From the NCBI RefSeq assembly GCF_002802965.1, contig NZ_NXGA01000001.1:1340282-1404281 (forward strand): a stretch of DNA of 64,000 nucleotides, read 5' to 3'. The stretch comes from Sporolactobacillus pectinivorans. Lineage in GTDB: Bacteria > Bacillota > Bacilli > Bacillales > Sporolactobacillaceae. The position numbers were made by a program, and so were the translations under genes. Positions 26,820-34,783 of the stretch are shown here, one piece after another. How positions within the stretch are numbered: the stretch's first letter is position 1; each line of letters opens with the position of its first letter. The notes beneath the pieces were generated by a model. That model was not told the DNA's origin. It saw only the letters and a program-made list of their open reading frames with translations, and searched no databases.

Positions 26820-27275
26820 ATGGTGAAAGTCATTATTGGCGCAGATAAGGTCAATGTACAGGCTAAGGACGATCTGGTTAAGGATTTGAAGAGTGAAGGT
26901 TACGAGATCCTTGATGTATCAAAAGAAGGACAGGATTTTGTGGACGTCGCGGTAGCGGTAGCCAGGGAAACGCTCAAAGAAACGGACAACGGCCAGGATA
27001 AAAGTGAAACCGCTCCGCGTGGTATCGTCATTGACACATGGGGATCCGATGCTTTCATGGCAGCCAACAAATTAAAATACGTAATTTGTGCGAACGTTTC
27101 AGACGAGCATTCGGCCCGGATGACGCGCCGCCATAACGGGGCACTGATGATCACACTCGGTACGGCAGTTGTCGGTCCGGAACTTCTGAAAAATTGTGCC
27201 AAAGCCTATCTCGAAGCACCGTTTGACGCAGGCCGTCACATGGTCAGAATTGATATGGTCAACAAGATGGCGTAA
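26820..27275 (+). CDS. lacA: Galactose-6-phosphate isomerase subunit A, divergent copy
   Basis: An RpiB/LacAB-family protein of 151 residues. With LacB it turns galactose-6-phosphate into tagatose-6-phosphate. It begins VKVIIGADKVNVQAKDDL and has NVSDEHSARMTRRHNGALMI, the LacA signature. Compared with the second lacA at 28725 it has an insertion near residue 55 and DTWGSDAFM in place of DEYGAGSFM, so it is the more divergent copy. ATG 26820 follows AAGGAGGAG. Confidence 0.85.
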   Translation: MVKVIIGADKVNVQAKDDLVKDLKSEGYEILDVSKEGQDFVDVAVAVARETLKETDNGQDKSETAPRGIVIDTWGSDAFMAANKLKYVICANVSDEHSARMTRRHNGALMITLGTAVVGPELLKNCAKAYLEAPFDAGRHMVRIDMVNKMA

Positions 27276-27323
27276 TGAAGCAAATGATTAATTTATTTAT
27301 ACTTACTGAAGGAGTGAGCAAAA

Positions 27324-27851
27324 ATGGGAAAGACCGTTATTTCAATCGGAAATGATCATATAGTGACAGACATCAAGGAACGGATTTCAGAACATCTGAA
27401 AGAAGAAGGATACGAAGTTATTGATAACGGAACGTATGATAAGCTTCGTACGCATTATCCTATCTATGGAAAGAAAACGGCTGAAAAAGTAGTCAGTGGA
27501 GAAGCAAAATTCGGTGTTTGTCTGTGCGGAACCGGTGTCGGTATCAGTTCATCGGCGAGCAAGGTCCCGGGCGCCCGAGTCGCACTTGTTCGTGACGTAT
27601 CGGAAGCTGAATATGCGCGTAAAGCACTGAATGCCAATGTTGTTGCAGTAGGCGGACATATTACGGGCGTCGATCTGATTGCCGCAATTGTTGATAAGTT
27701 TATTACGACGGAATACGAGAAAACCCCGGAACACGATGCTTGGATCAAAAAAATCGATGCTTTGGAAGGCCCGAAACCGGAGCAGACAGGCAATGACCAT
27801 TTCTTTGATGAGTTTGAACAGAAATGGGAAGAAGGATACTATCACGATTGA
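27324..27851 (+). CDS. lacB: Galactose-6-phosphate isomerase subunit B, copy 1
   Basis: A catalytic-type LacB subunit of 175 residues, with the RpiB-family CGTGVGIS motif near residue 72, the THYPIYGKK substrate region and the C-terminal FDEFEQKWEEGYYHD typical of LacB. AAGGAG precedes the ATG, 48 bp after lacA. It pairs with the divergent LacA upstream; a second LacAB pair follows at 28.7 kb. Confidence 0.9.
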   Translation: MGKTVISIGNDHIVTDIKERISEHLKEEGYEVIDNGTYDKLRTHYPIYGKKTAEKVVSGEAKFGVCLCGTGVGISSSASKVPGARVALVRDVSEAEYARKALNANVVAVGGHITGVDLIAAIVDKFITTEYEKTPEHDAWIKKIDALEGPKPEQTGNDHFFDEFEQKWEEGYYHD

Positions 27852-27949
27852 TTACGACTGGAATCATTGGAACAGACGGCTGACGTTGCTTGTGAAGTTT
27901 GCAGGCAAGGCCACGGTTTAGAAAGGGACGGAATGGAGATGCAGAGAAC

Positions 27950-28351
27950 ATGCCGAAGATGATATCAAACGCACTAAAGTTCATTTATCTGGCCGCTTGC
28001 GTGGTATTTGTTGTCTGGGGATTGCAGGAGTTTCTAAAAAGCGGAAGCATCTATTCATTATTCGGATGGTGCTATTTGATGCTTGGAACCGTTTCGCCGG
28101 CGGTCGTTCTTTTAGGGAACAACAGGCGGCGAAAAGAAGAAAAATATTTATCTCCGCGATCACGTCTCCTGGTTGAGGGAGCCGTGTTGATCGGCATTGT
28201 TCTTTTTATTATCGGTTTTAGTGCTCCGATGGGATTCATTCCCCAGCTGATTGTAAGCCTGCTTGGATTCGGAATGGCGGTTCCTTCTTCGTTCGTGTAC
28301 CTGTATCAGTCATCTCCGAAACCGTCACCAGTTGACAAGGAAAAGTCTTGA
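27950..28351 (+). CDS. Four-helix membrane protein, hypothetical
   Basis: A 133-residue protein with four predicted helices (about residues 11-29, 36-54, 72-90 and 92-117) and a basic loop NNRRRKEEK. It is downstream of lacB in the same direction and followed by a strong terminator, so it is probably the last gene of that transcript. No family is recognised. The start at ATG 27950 is uncertain because no strong ribosome site is at ideal spacing. Confidence 0.6.
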   Translation: MPKMISNALKFIYLAACVVFVVWGLQEFLKSGSIYSLFGWCYLMLGTVSPAVVLLGNNRRRKEEKYLSPRSRLLVEGAVLIGIVLFIIGFSAPMGFIPQLIVSLLGFGMAVPSSFVYLYQSSPKPSPVDKEKS

Positions 28352-28360
28352 AATAGGAAA

Positions 28361-28408
28361 AACGATCCTCACCCTTAAAAAGGTGAAGGATTGTTTTTCT
28401 TTTTTTTT
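28361..28408 (+). terminator. Terminator ending the first lacAB transcript
   Basis: ACGATCCT-ACC pairs with GGT-AAGGATTGT around a short A-rich loop and is followed by a long T-rich run. Confidence 0.88.
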
Positions 28409-28499
28409 GAGCTGTAAAGGCTGCTTTACGCAGCATCATAGAGAAAAATATGCTGTCTGGCAAGTCTCGTTACAAAATAGTGAATTAAAGTAAATAATC

Positions 28500-28528
28500 T
28501 TGAGATGCTAACGTTTTCATGATAATAT
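28500..28528 (+). promoter_or_regulatory. Promoter of second lacAB operon with cre in the spacer
   Basis: TTGAGA (28500-28505), a 17-bp spacer and TAATAT (28523-28528). The spacer is filled by TGCTAACGTTTTCA (28506-28519), a cre match with one mismatch. CcpA bound here would exclude RNA polymerase. Confidence 0.6.
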
Positions 28529-28724
28529 GTAATCGAAATGAACATTTATTAACATTATGAAACATAAAATAACTTTAAAAAACACTTTATTTAAGGAAGT
28601 GATGCAGACCTGAATAAATTGAGTACATCTCCAAAGACTAATTAATGAATTTCTTTATTATGGGGAAAATGGTCCGATAACGGATCACCTGATTTTTTCC
28701 AAATGACATGAAGGAGGATTTTTA

Positions 28725-29153
28725 ATGAAAGTTATCATTGGTGCGGATGTTAAAGGGTATGCATTGAAAGAACATTTAAAGGATTATCTGACGAACAAGG
28801 GATATGACGTTATTGATAAAACACCGGAAAAAGATCTGGATCTCTTTGAATCCGCTTCGCGTGTTGCAAAGGCAATTCAGCAAGGTGAAGGCGACCGCGG
28901 CATTGCGATAGATGAATATGGTGCCGGATCATTTATGGTCGCAACTAAATATAAGGGTGTCATCGTCGCGGAAACCTCAGACGAACATTCATCAAAGATG
29001 ACCCGCAGCCATAACAACGCATCGATGATCACACTTGGTTCAGGCATCGTCGGAGACCGTACGGCAGAAGGCTGCGCGGATGCGTTTATTAAAAATGAAT
29101 ACGCAGGCGGCCGCCATCAGGTGCGTGTAGATATGCTGAACAGAATGGGCTAA
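28725..29153 (+). CDS. lacA: Galactose-6-phosphate isomerase subunit A, canonical copy
   Basis: A LacA of 142 residues, the usual length. It begins [18 protein letters not shown] and has [16 protein letters not shown] and [20 protein letters not shown], close to lactic acid bacterial LacA. AGGAGG lies upstream. It heads the operon lacA-lacB-lacC-gatA-lacD. Confidence 0.94.
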   Translation: MKVIIGADVKGYALKEHLKDYLTNKGYDVIDKTPEKDLDLFESASRVAKAIQQGEGDRGIAIDEYGAGSFMVATKYKGVIVAETSDEHSSKMTRSHNNASMITLGSGIVGDRTAEGCADAFIKNEYAGGRHQVRVDMLNRMG

Positions 29154-29184
29154 GAAAAACGGGATAAAAAAGGAGCGATCACAT

Positions 29185-29700
29185 ATGAAAGTGGCAATCG
29201 GCTGTGACCATATTGTAACGGAAATTAAAGATCACATGGTGGAATATCTGAAAGAAAAGGGTTATGACGTTATTGACTTTGGCACTTATGATAAAGTCAG
29301 GACACATTACCCGATTTATGGACGGAAAGTAGGCGCCGCCGTTGCATCAGGTGCAGCAGATCTGGGCGTAACGATTTGCGGGACTGGTGTCGGAATCACC
29401 AACAGTGTGAATAAAGTCAAGGGAGTTCGCGCAGCGCTGGTACGTGACGTAGGTACGGCTGTTTATGCACGGGAACATTTGAACGCGAATGTCATCGGAA
29501 TGGGCGGTCGCATTTCCGGAGTCGGCCTGATTGAAAACATCGTCGATGCTTTTCTGGAAGCAAAGTATGAACCGACCCCTGAAAGTGAGGCGCTTATCGC
29601 AAAAATTGATGGAATACCAATGAGCGATGAAGCAAATACCAATGACCACATTTTCGATGAGTATAACAAAAAATGGGATGAAGGCTATTATCACGACTAA
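29185..29700 (+). CDS. lacB: Galactose-6-phosphate isomerase subunit B, copy 2
   Basis: A LacB of 171 residues with [13 protein letters not shown], the [13 protein letters not shown] catalytic loop and the [15 protein letters not shown] ending. It starts 31 bp after lacA with a GGAG ribosome site. Like copy 1 it carries the Asp-Gly-Thr-Tyr-Asp-Lys (FGTYDK) segment and the THYPIYG motif. The two LacB copies are clearly paralogous. Confidence 0.94.
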   Translation: MKVAIGCDHIVTEIKDHMVEYLKEKGYDVIDFGTYDKVRTHYPIYGRKVGAAVASGAADLGVTICGTGVGITNSVNKVKGVRAALVRDVGTAVYAREHLNANVIGMGGRISGVGLIENIVDAFLEAKYEPTPESEALIAKIDGIPMSDEANTNDHIFDEYNKKWDEGYYHD

Positions 29701-29824
29701 AACGCAGCAGCCGTTATGAAATTAAGCCTTTGACTCATTATGCGGCCATACGGAAGAAAATGCCGCGTGAATAAGAATTCGGACTCTTTCTTGTGGGTTC
29801 AATAATATTCGAGGGGAATTTGTG

Positions 29825-30751
29825 ATGATTTTAACATTGACATTGAATCCCGCCATCGACATGAATTATCAGCTGGATCATTTGAACATTGATCAGGTCA
29901 ATCGTTGCGGTCATGTGATTAAAACAGCCGGGGGAAAAGGGCTGAATGTGACACGTGTTTTAAAGTGCGCGGAAGCAGATGTACTAGCAACAGGTTTTCT
30001 AGGCGGAAAAACCGGTGAATTCATCACCGAAGAACTTGATCATGCGGGGATTAAGCACCACTTTGTATCTATCAGCGGCAATACCCGGCATTGTCTGGCA
30101 CTCATGCATGAGGGGAACCAGACGGAAATTCTGGAAGACGGGCCTTCCATTTCCGAAGAAGAAGCAGATGCTTTCTTAAAAGAATATGACCGCCTTCTTG
30201 AACAAGCGACGGTTGTCACAGCTTCCGGGAGCCTGCCCAAGGGACTGAAAAAATCTTTTTATCAGCAGCTGATTGAACATGCCGGCCGGAAAAACCGGAA
30301 ATTTCTTCTGGATACCAGCGGTGAGTCGCTGAAGGAAGGGATTAAGGGCGCACCTTATCTGATTAAGCTCAATCAGGATGAACTGGTAGCTTTGATCGGT
30401 AAAGAAGTAAATACAGAAGCCGAGATCCTTGCAAGTGTGAAACAGCTTGCGGAGACAGGTGTGAAATTTATTGTTGTTTCATTGGGCAAAAAGGGTGCAA
30501 TGGGATTCTTTGACGGACATGCCTTCATTGTGGAACCGCCGATTGTTAAGGCAGTCAGTGCTGTAGGATCGGGCGATTCAATGATCGCAGGTCTTGCATA
30601 TGGAATTGATAAGGGACTTACTCCTGAAGAAGCTCTCACATACGGGGCCACTTTTGGAACATTAAATGCAATGGAAGCACGTACCGGCTACATTGACCAG
30701 ACGCAGATCGAATCCTTTAAGAAAAAAATAACCGTAAGAGCAGTCGACTGA
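29825..30751 (+). CDS. lacC: Tagatose-6-phosphate kinase
   Basis: A PfkB-family sugar kinase of 308 residues that makes tagatose-1,6-bisphosphate. It begins MILTLTLNPAIDMNY and has the PfkB motif 1 region TAGGKGLNVTRVLK and the ATP/anion-hole motif AVGSGDSMIAG. Closely related 1-phosphofructokinases share these motifs; the lac neighbours decide for LacC. ATG 29825 is 8 bp from GAGGGG. Confidence 0.9.
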   Translation: MILTLTLNPAIDMNYQLDHLNIDQVNRCGHVIKTAGGKGLNVTRVLKCAEADVLATGFLGGKTGEFITEELDHAGIKHHFVSISGNTRHCLALMHEGNQTEILEDGPSISEEEADAFLKEYDRLLEQATVVTASGSLPKGLKKSFYQQLIEHAGRKNRKFLLDTSGESLKEGIKGAPYLIKLNQDELVALIGKEVNTEAEILASVKQLAETGVKFIVVSLGKKGAMGFFDGHAFIVEPPIVKAVSAVGSGDSMIAGLAYGIDKGLTPEEALTYGATFGTLNAMEARTGYIDQTQIESFKKKITVRAVD

Positions 30752-30766
30752 AAGGGGAGAAGCAGG

Positions 30767-31240
30767 GTGGAAGCAAATATTCAGGAATTGTTCCGTGAAG
30801 ACCTCATCTTTTTTGAAGATGTAAACAGCAAAGAAGAATTATTTAAGTCCGTAGGTGAAAAATTGTTACAGAAGAATCTGGTTAATCCGGGGTATATTGA
30901 AGCACTGACGGAAAGAGAAAACAATTATCCGACAGGACTCGATTTAAGCGTCGTGAAAGCCGGCACATCGAATGTCGCAATTCCTCATACAGAGGTGAAC
31001 TATTGCAACTGGAAGGGACTTGTGGTTGCCCGCCTGAAAGAAGAAGTCACTTTCCATAATATGATTGCACCGGATAAGAGCATTCCGGTACGCTACGCAT
31101 TTTTTATATTAAACAATGAAAAAGACAACCAGACCAATATCCTTTCTCACCTGATGTCGTTTTTTACTGCGGAGGACAGGATTTCTCATTTGGATTCGCT
31201 GAAAACAGGTAAAGAAATTTACGATTTTATTATTTCATAA
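30767..31240 (+). CDS. gatA: PTS fructose/galactitol-type IIA protein
   Basis: A phosphocarrier of 157 residues. The PTS IIA type-2 fold has YPTGL near residue 55 and the active His74 in VAIPHTE. It completes the Gat-type PTS whose IIB and IIC genes are transcribed in the opposite direction from 26.3 kb. The start is GTG 30767 with AAAGGGGAG upstream, 16 bp after lacC. Confidence 0.9.
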   Translation: MEANIQELFREDLIFFEDVNSKEELFKSVGEKLLQKNLVNPGYIEALTERENNYPTGLDLSVVKAGTSNVAIPHTEVNYCNWKGLVVARLKEEVTFHNMIAPDKSIPVRYAFFILNNEKDNQTNILSHLMSFFTAEDRISHLDSLKTGKEIYDFIIS

Positions 31241-31295
31241 TCATTAAGCTGAGCATGAAGCTTAATCAATCCATCATCTTTTTAATTCAACGCTA

Positions 31296-31357
31296 TGTCT
31301 AAATTCAATGTTGTTTTTTGCTGGAGCGAAAAACAACAGACAAGTTTAACGAAGTCC
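31296..31357 (+). repeat. Interspersed palindromic repeat, short copy (B)
   Basis: A 62-bp version of copy A. Both arms (TAAATTCAATGTTG and CAACAGACAAGTTTAAC) remain but the sequence between the two GGAGCG repeats is gone. It lies between gatA and lacD within the operon. Confidence 0.7.
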
Positions 31358-31387
31358 ATTCAAAATACAGCTGGGGGAATTAATATC

Positions 31388-32392
31388 ATGGTAAAAATCC
31401 AAAAAGGTAAATTTGCAGCTCTTGAAAAACTTTCAGATATGAACGGTGTTATCGCGGCACTGGCCATTGATCAACGTGGTTCTCTGAAGAAAATGATCGG
31501 AGCCGCTAAGAAGACCGACGCAACGGCTGAAGAACTGGTCAACTTCAAAAAATTGGTTTCTCAGGAGTTGACACCTTATGCCAGTTCTATTCTGCTTGAT
31601 CCCGAATTTGGTTTGCCTGCAGGCAGAAGCCGCGATGAGAATTGCGGCCTGATCACCTCTTATGAGAAGACCGGCTATGATGTAAACGCACCCGGACGGC
31701 TGCCTGACCTCTTGCCGAATTGGTCGGTGAAACGAATCAAAGAAGAGGACAGCAATGCCGTTAAAATTCTGGTTTACTATGATAAAGACGACAGTGAACA
31801 AATCAATGATGTGAAGAAAGCATTTGTTGAACGCGTGGGTTCAGAATGTAAAGCAGAAGATATTCCTTTTTTCCTGGAAATTGTTACTTATGATGAAAAA
31901 AAAGCCGATAAGGCGGAATACGCGCGGGTAAAACCTGAAAAAGTCATTGAGGCAGTCAAAGTATTCTCTGAGAAGCGCTATGGCGTGGATGTTCTGAAAC
32001 TGGAAGTGCCGGTTGACATGAGCCGCGTCGAGGGCATCGGGGATAATAAACCTGTTTATTCAGCTGAACAGGCTAAGGAATACTTCAGACGTGTTGAAGA
32101 AGCGGCTCAAGTTCCTTATATTTGGCTGAGCGCGGGCGTTTCAGCCGAATTGTTCCAAAAAACGCTGATTTTCGCTCATGAAGCCGGATCAAAATTCAAT
32201 GGTGTGTTGTGCGGACGGGCTACCTGGCGCGAAGGCGTAGCTGCTTATGGAGAAGGCGGAGAACAGGGAGCGATTGAATGGCTTCGGTCACAAGGCAAGA
32301 AAAACATTGACGAATTGAATGCCGTTCTTGCAAAGACAGCAACACCTTGGTACGAAGTATACGGCGGAAAAGGGCAAATCACTGTTGACTAA
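31388..32392 (+). CDS. lacD: Tagatose-1,6-bisphosphate aldolase
   Basis: A class I aldolase of 334 residues that splits tagatose-1,6-bisphosphate into dihydroxyacetone phosphate and glyceraldehyde-3-phosphate. It has [24 protein letters not shown], the Schiff-base Lys candidate in [10 protein letters not shown], and [14 protein letters not shown] 31388 has GGGGGAA upstream; an in-frame start at 31295 lies in the repeat and would add 31 unrelated residues. It is the last gene of the lac operon. Confidence 0.94.
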   Translation: MVKIQKGKFAALEKLSDMNGVIAALAIDQRGSLKKMIGAAKKTDATAEELVNFKKLVSQELTPYASSILLDPEFGLPAGRSRDENCGLITSYEKTGYDVNAPGRLPDLLPNWSVKRIKEEDSNAVKILVYYDKDDSEQINDVKKAFVERVGSECKAEDIPFFLEIVTYDEKKADKAEYARVKPEKVIEAVKVFSEKRYGVDVLKLEVPVDMSRVEGIGDNKPVYSAEQAKEYFRRVEEAAQVPYIWLSAGVSAELFQKTLIFAHEAGSKFNGVLCGRATWREGVAAYGEGGEQGAIEWLRSQGKKNIDELNAVLAKTATPWYEVYGGKGQITVD

Positions 32393-32836
32393 TTTTGGGC
32401 CCAGCTTTTAATTGTTACTCTGTTATACAGATACATCAGGTTTTTCGGATTATAGTGTTAAAAGATTGGCTCTTGTTGACTACTCTTTCAATAATCTGGC
32501 TCAGTTCCATATTATGATGTGGTCGTTGCATGAGCTTTTTTTGACGCAATGAACAAGGATCAAAGGTCAATAGGCGTTTCAGAGTCGTGTATTGATCATT
32601 CTTAGCTCAGATGGACATCTTTATATAGACCGACACTTTCATTTGTGCGGGAACATCGTGATAACCAGACGTTCTCTTATTGAGACGATATTGCAGTCGC
32701 TTTGTTGTATAATGTGGAAAGCGGCTGTTTGCTTGAAGGAAACAAAACAATGTTTTCCTGACTCGAATAATCCTTTTGTAAGTAATATGAGTCAAGCGCA
32801 GTTATGCATTCGTACGTTGGGGGAAGCGGGAAGGAA
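32393..32836 (+). other. Intergenic region before lacR
   Basis: 444 bp without a convincing gene. TATAAT at 32708-32713 is a likely -10 for lacR, but no -35 at good spacing was found. No clear terminator for lacD was seen. Confidence 0.4.
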
Positions 32837-33601
32837 ATGTTAAGAGAAGAGCGTTATCGTCAAATTGAAAAAGATATTGAACTCAATCTTATTGTACGTG
32901 TATCCGATCTCGCAAAAAAACTGAACGTCACCGAAATGACCATACGTCGGGATTTGAGGGATCTTGAAGAAAGAGGCATGCTTGTTCGCGTTCATGGAGG
33001 AGCAAGGAAAAAGCAGGTCAATGATTATAATGAATTATCGCACCGGCAAAAAAAGATGATAAATGTTGAACAGAAACGTTCCATTGCCAAACACTGTGCA
33101 GATCTTATTCAAGATAAGGATATCGTTTTTATTGGGCCAGGCACGACTGCCGGTTTTATCTATGAGTTTCTGAATGAGGGTCATTACGAACATATTGATA
33201 TTGTCACCAATTCCGTGTCTGTTTTTGAACAATTCAAGAACAGTTTTCCTCGTTTTGAAATCATCTTAGTGGGTGGGCGCTATCGTTCCAGAACGGAAAC
33301 TTTTGTCGGTTATTTTACCAATAAAATGCTCCGTGATTTTAAAGTCAATAAAGCGTTTATCGGGACAAACGGCATCATAAATACAAGTATCACTACGGCT
33401 AATGAAGAAGAAGGAAATGCTCAGAAGATAATACTTGATCGTGCCAATGAAACCTATATTTTGGCAGACAGTACAAAATTTGGAATTGAAGCGTTTCACA
33501 AATTATATGATGTCCGTGAAATAACGGCTATTATTACTGATTCATCAATTGATCCTCAATTGGCTTCTTATTATGAAGAATTTATAAGGGTCATTAAGTA
33601 A
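32837..33601 (+). CDS. lacR: DeoR-family repressor, LacR-like
   Basis: A transcription factor of 254 residues. The N-terminal helix-turn-helix (about 17-45) reads LIVRVSDLAKKLNVTEMTIR and RRDLRDLEERGMLVRVHGGA. The C-terminal DeoR sensor domain has FIGPGTTAGF and ILVGGRYRS, typical of sugar-phosphate binding. In Gram-positive lac loci, LacR responds to tagatose-6-phosphate, and the context makes that role likely here. ATG 32837 has GGGAAGG just upstream. Confidence 0.85.
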   Translation: MLREERYRQIEKDIELNLIVRVSDLAKKLNVTEMTIRRDLRDLEERGMLVRVHGGARKKQVNDYNELSHRQKKMINVEQKRSIAKHCADLIQDKDIVFIGPGTTAGFIYEFLNEGHYEHIDIVTNSVSVFEQFKNSFPRFEIILVGGRYRSRTETFVGYFTNKMLRDFKVNKAFIGTNGIINTSITTANEEEGNAQKIILDRANETYILADSTKFGIEAFHKLYDVREITAIITDSSIDPQLASYYEEFIRVIK

Positions 33602-33647
33602 ACATTTCGATAGTTAATAGCTAATAGATACGAAACGAATAAAAAAA

Positions 33648-33722
33648 GGCTCTGTTACTATTGAATGTTGATTTTGCTGTCCGCTGATTGGAGCGGAAAA
33701 CAGCAGATAAGTTTAACAGACC
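33648..33722 (+). repeat. Interspersed palindromic repeat, short copy (C)
   Basis: 75 bp with inverted ends GGCTCTGTTA and TAACAGACC and a single GGAGCGGAAAACAGCAGAT core. It is another internally deleted relative of the copy at 24383, between lacR and the mutarotase gene. Confidence 0.65.
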
Positions 33723-33744
33723 AAAAGAAAAGAGGATAAGAAAT

Positions 33745-34605
33745 ATGTATGAGGTAACCGAATATGAAAGAGAAGGATTAAGCTTTATCAGATTGTCCGG
33801 TGATGGATCGTATGCAGAGCTGTGCCCTGAACGTGGCGCTATTGTGACCGCCTTTCATGCGTCAGGAAAGGATCTGCTGTATCTGAATGAACAGACACTG
33901 TTCAACCGTGAAAAGAATGTGCGCGGTGGCATCCCTGTACTGTTTCCAATGGGAGGCCAATTGACAGACGGCCGGTATGAATGGGACGGAAAAGTATATG
34001 AAATGAAAAATCATGGACTGGCCAGAACGAGGCCGTGGCTGGTCATTCACCATGATGCGGATGCGGAACACGCAGAAGTGACTGTTTCTTTTTCGAGCGA
34101 TCAGGAAACAAAGCAATCTTTCCCTTTTGATTTTGATGTCAAACTGACATACAAGCTTGAAAAGGGCAGACTGATCATTCAGCAGCTTTACAGCAATCTC
34201 TCATCTGAAACCATGCCGATTTATCCCGGTTTTCACCCGTATTTTGCTATTTCAAATAAAGAAGTTCATGTCACAACTGATGCAACTCACTATCTGGATT
34301 ATAATGACAATAAAATTAAGCCATTTGACGGGGCAATTGATCTGACTGATCTGGTCGAGCCCGTTGTGTTTCAGGATCAATCGGATAAACTGGCAGCAGA
34401 CTTTGATGAATCTGAAATGCTGGTGATTGAAAAAGATCCGGCTTTTCGCTACATTGTGCTTTGGACTGAAAAAGGCAAGGATTATGTATGTGTTGAACCT
34501 TGGACAGCAAAGAAGGATGAATATAATGAGAAACAGGATCTTTTGTATGTAGAAAAAGATCATCCTCTTGAGCTGTCGGTAACTTTTTACCTGCAGAAGC
34601 GCTGA
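33745..34605 (+). CDS. Aldose 1-epimerase family protein (hexose or hexose-phosphate mutarotase)
   Basis: A galactose-mutarotase-fold protein of 286 residues. It has a VRGGIPVLFPMGGQL region, the catalytic His in MKNHGLARTRPW, and PGFHPYFAI, which resembles the YeaD/LacX subgroup of mutarotases. LacX-type proteins often accompany lacABCD in lactic acid bacteria, fitting this location. ATG 33745 follows GAGGATAAG. It is the only intact mutarotase here, since galM at 40.7 kb is decayed. Confidence 0.82.
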   Translation: MYEVTEYEREGLSFIRLSGDGSYAELCPERGAIVTAFHASGKDLLYLNEQTLFNREKNVRGGIPVLFPMGGQLTDGRYEWDGKVYEMKNHGLARTRPWLVIHHDADAEHAEVTVSFSSDQETKQSFPFDFDVKLTYKLEKGRLIIQQLYSNLSSETMPIYPGFHPYFAISNKEVHVTTDATHYLDYNDNKIKPFDGAIDLTDLVEPVVFQDQSDKLAADFDESEMLVIEKDPAFRYIVLWTEKGKDYVCVEPWTAKKDEYNEKQDLLYVEKDHPLELSVTFYLQKR

Positions 34606-34676
34606 TCATCATTTTTAAAGTGAAGGCTTTGCTTGAACTGTTGATTTATGTTACTTGAAAATAAAATCCGGATAAG

Positions 34677-34711
34677 AGCTGTTGCCTAAGTACATGGGGG
34701 ACGGCTTTTTT
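34677..34711 (+). terminator. Terminator after the mutarotase gene
   Basis: AGCTGTTGCC pairs with GGGGACGGCT (with G-U pairs and a bulge) and is followed by six T. Confidence 0.7.
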
Positions 34712-34718
34712 AATGAGA

Positions 34719-34749
34719 TACATAAGCGGCTTTTAAAAAGTCAATACTA
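34719..34749 (+). promoter_or_regulatory. Sigma-G-like promoter of gerKA
   Basis: TACATA (34719-34724), an 18-bp spacer and AATACTA (34743-34749) approximate the forespore sigma-G consensus TGMATA-N17/18-CATACTA. Forespore expression is expected for germinant receptor genes. Confidence 0.45.
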
Positions 34750-34783
34750 GAAAAAAGGCAGTTGATTGAGCCAAGGTGAGCAA

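Noticed and set aside
31295..31387. N-terminal extension of LacD
   Set aside because: It is encoded by the interspersed repeat and is not family-like; ATG 31388 has a good ribosome site.
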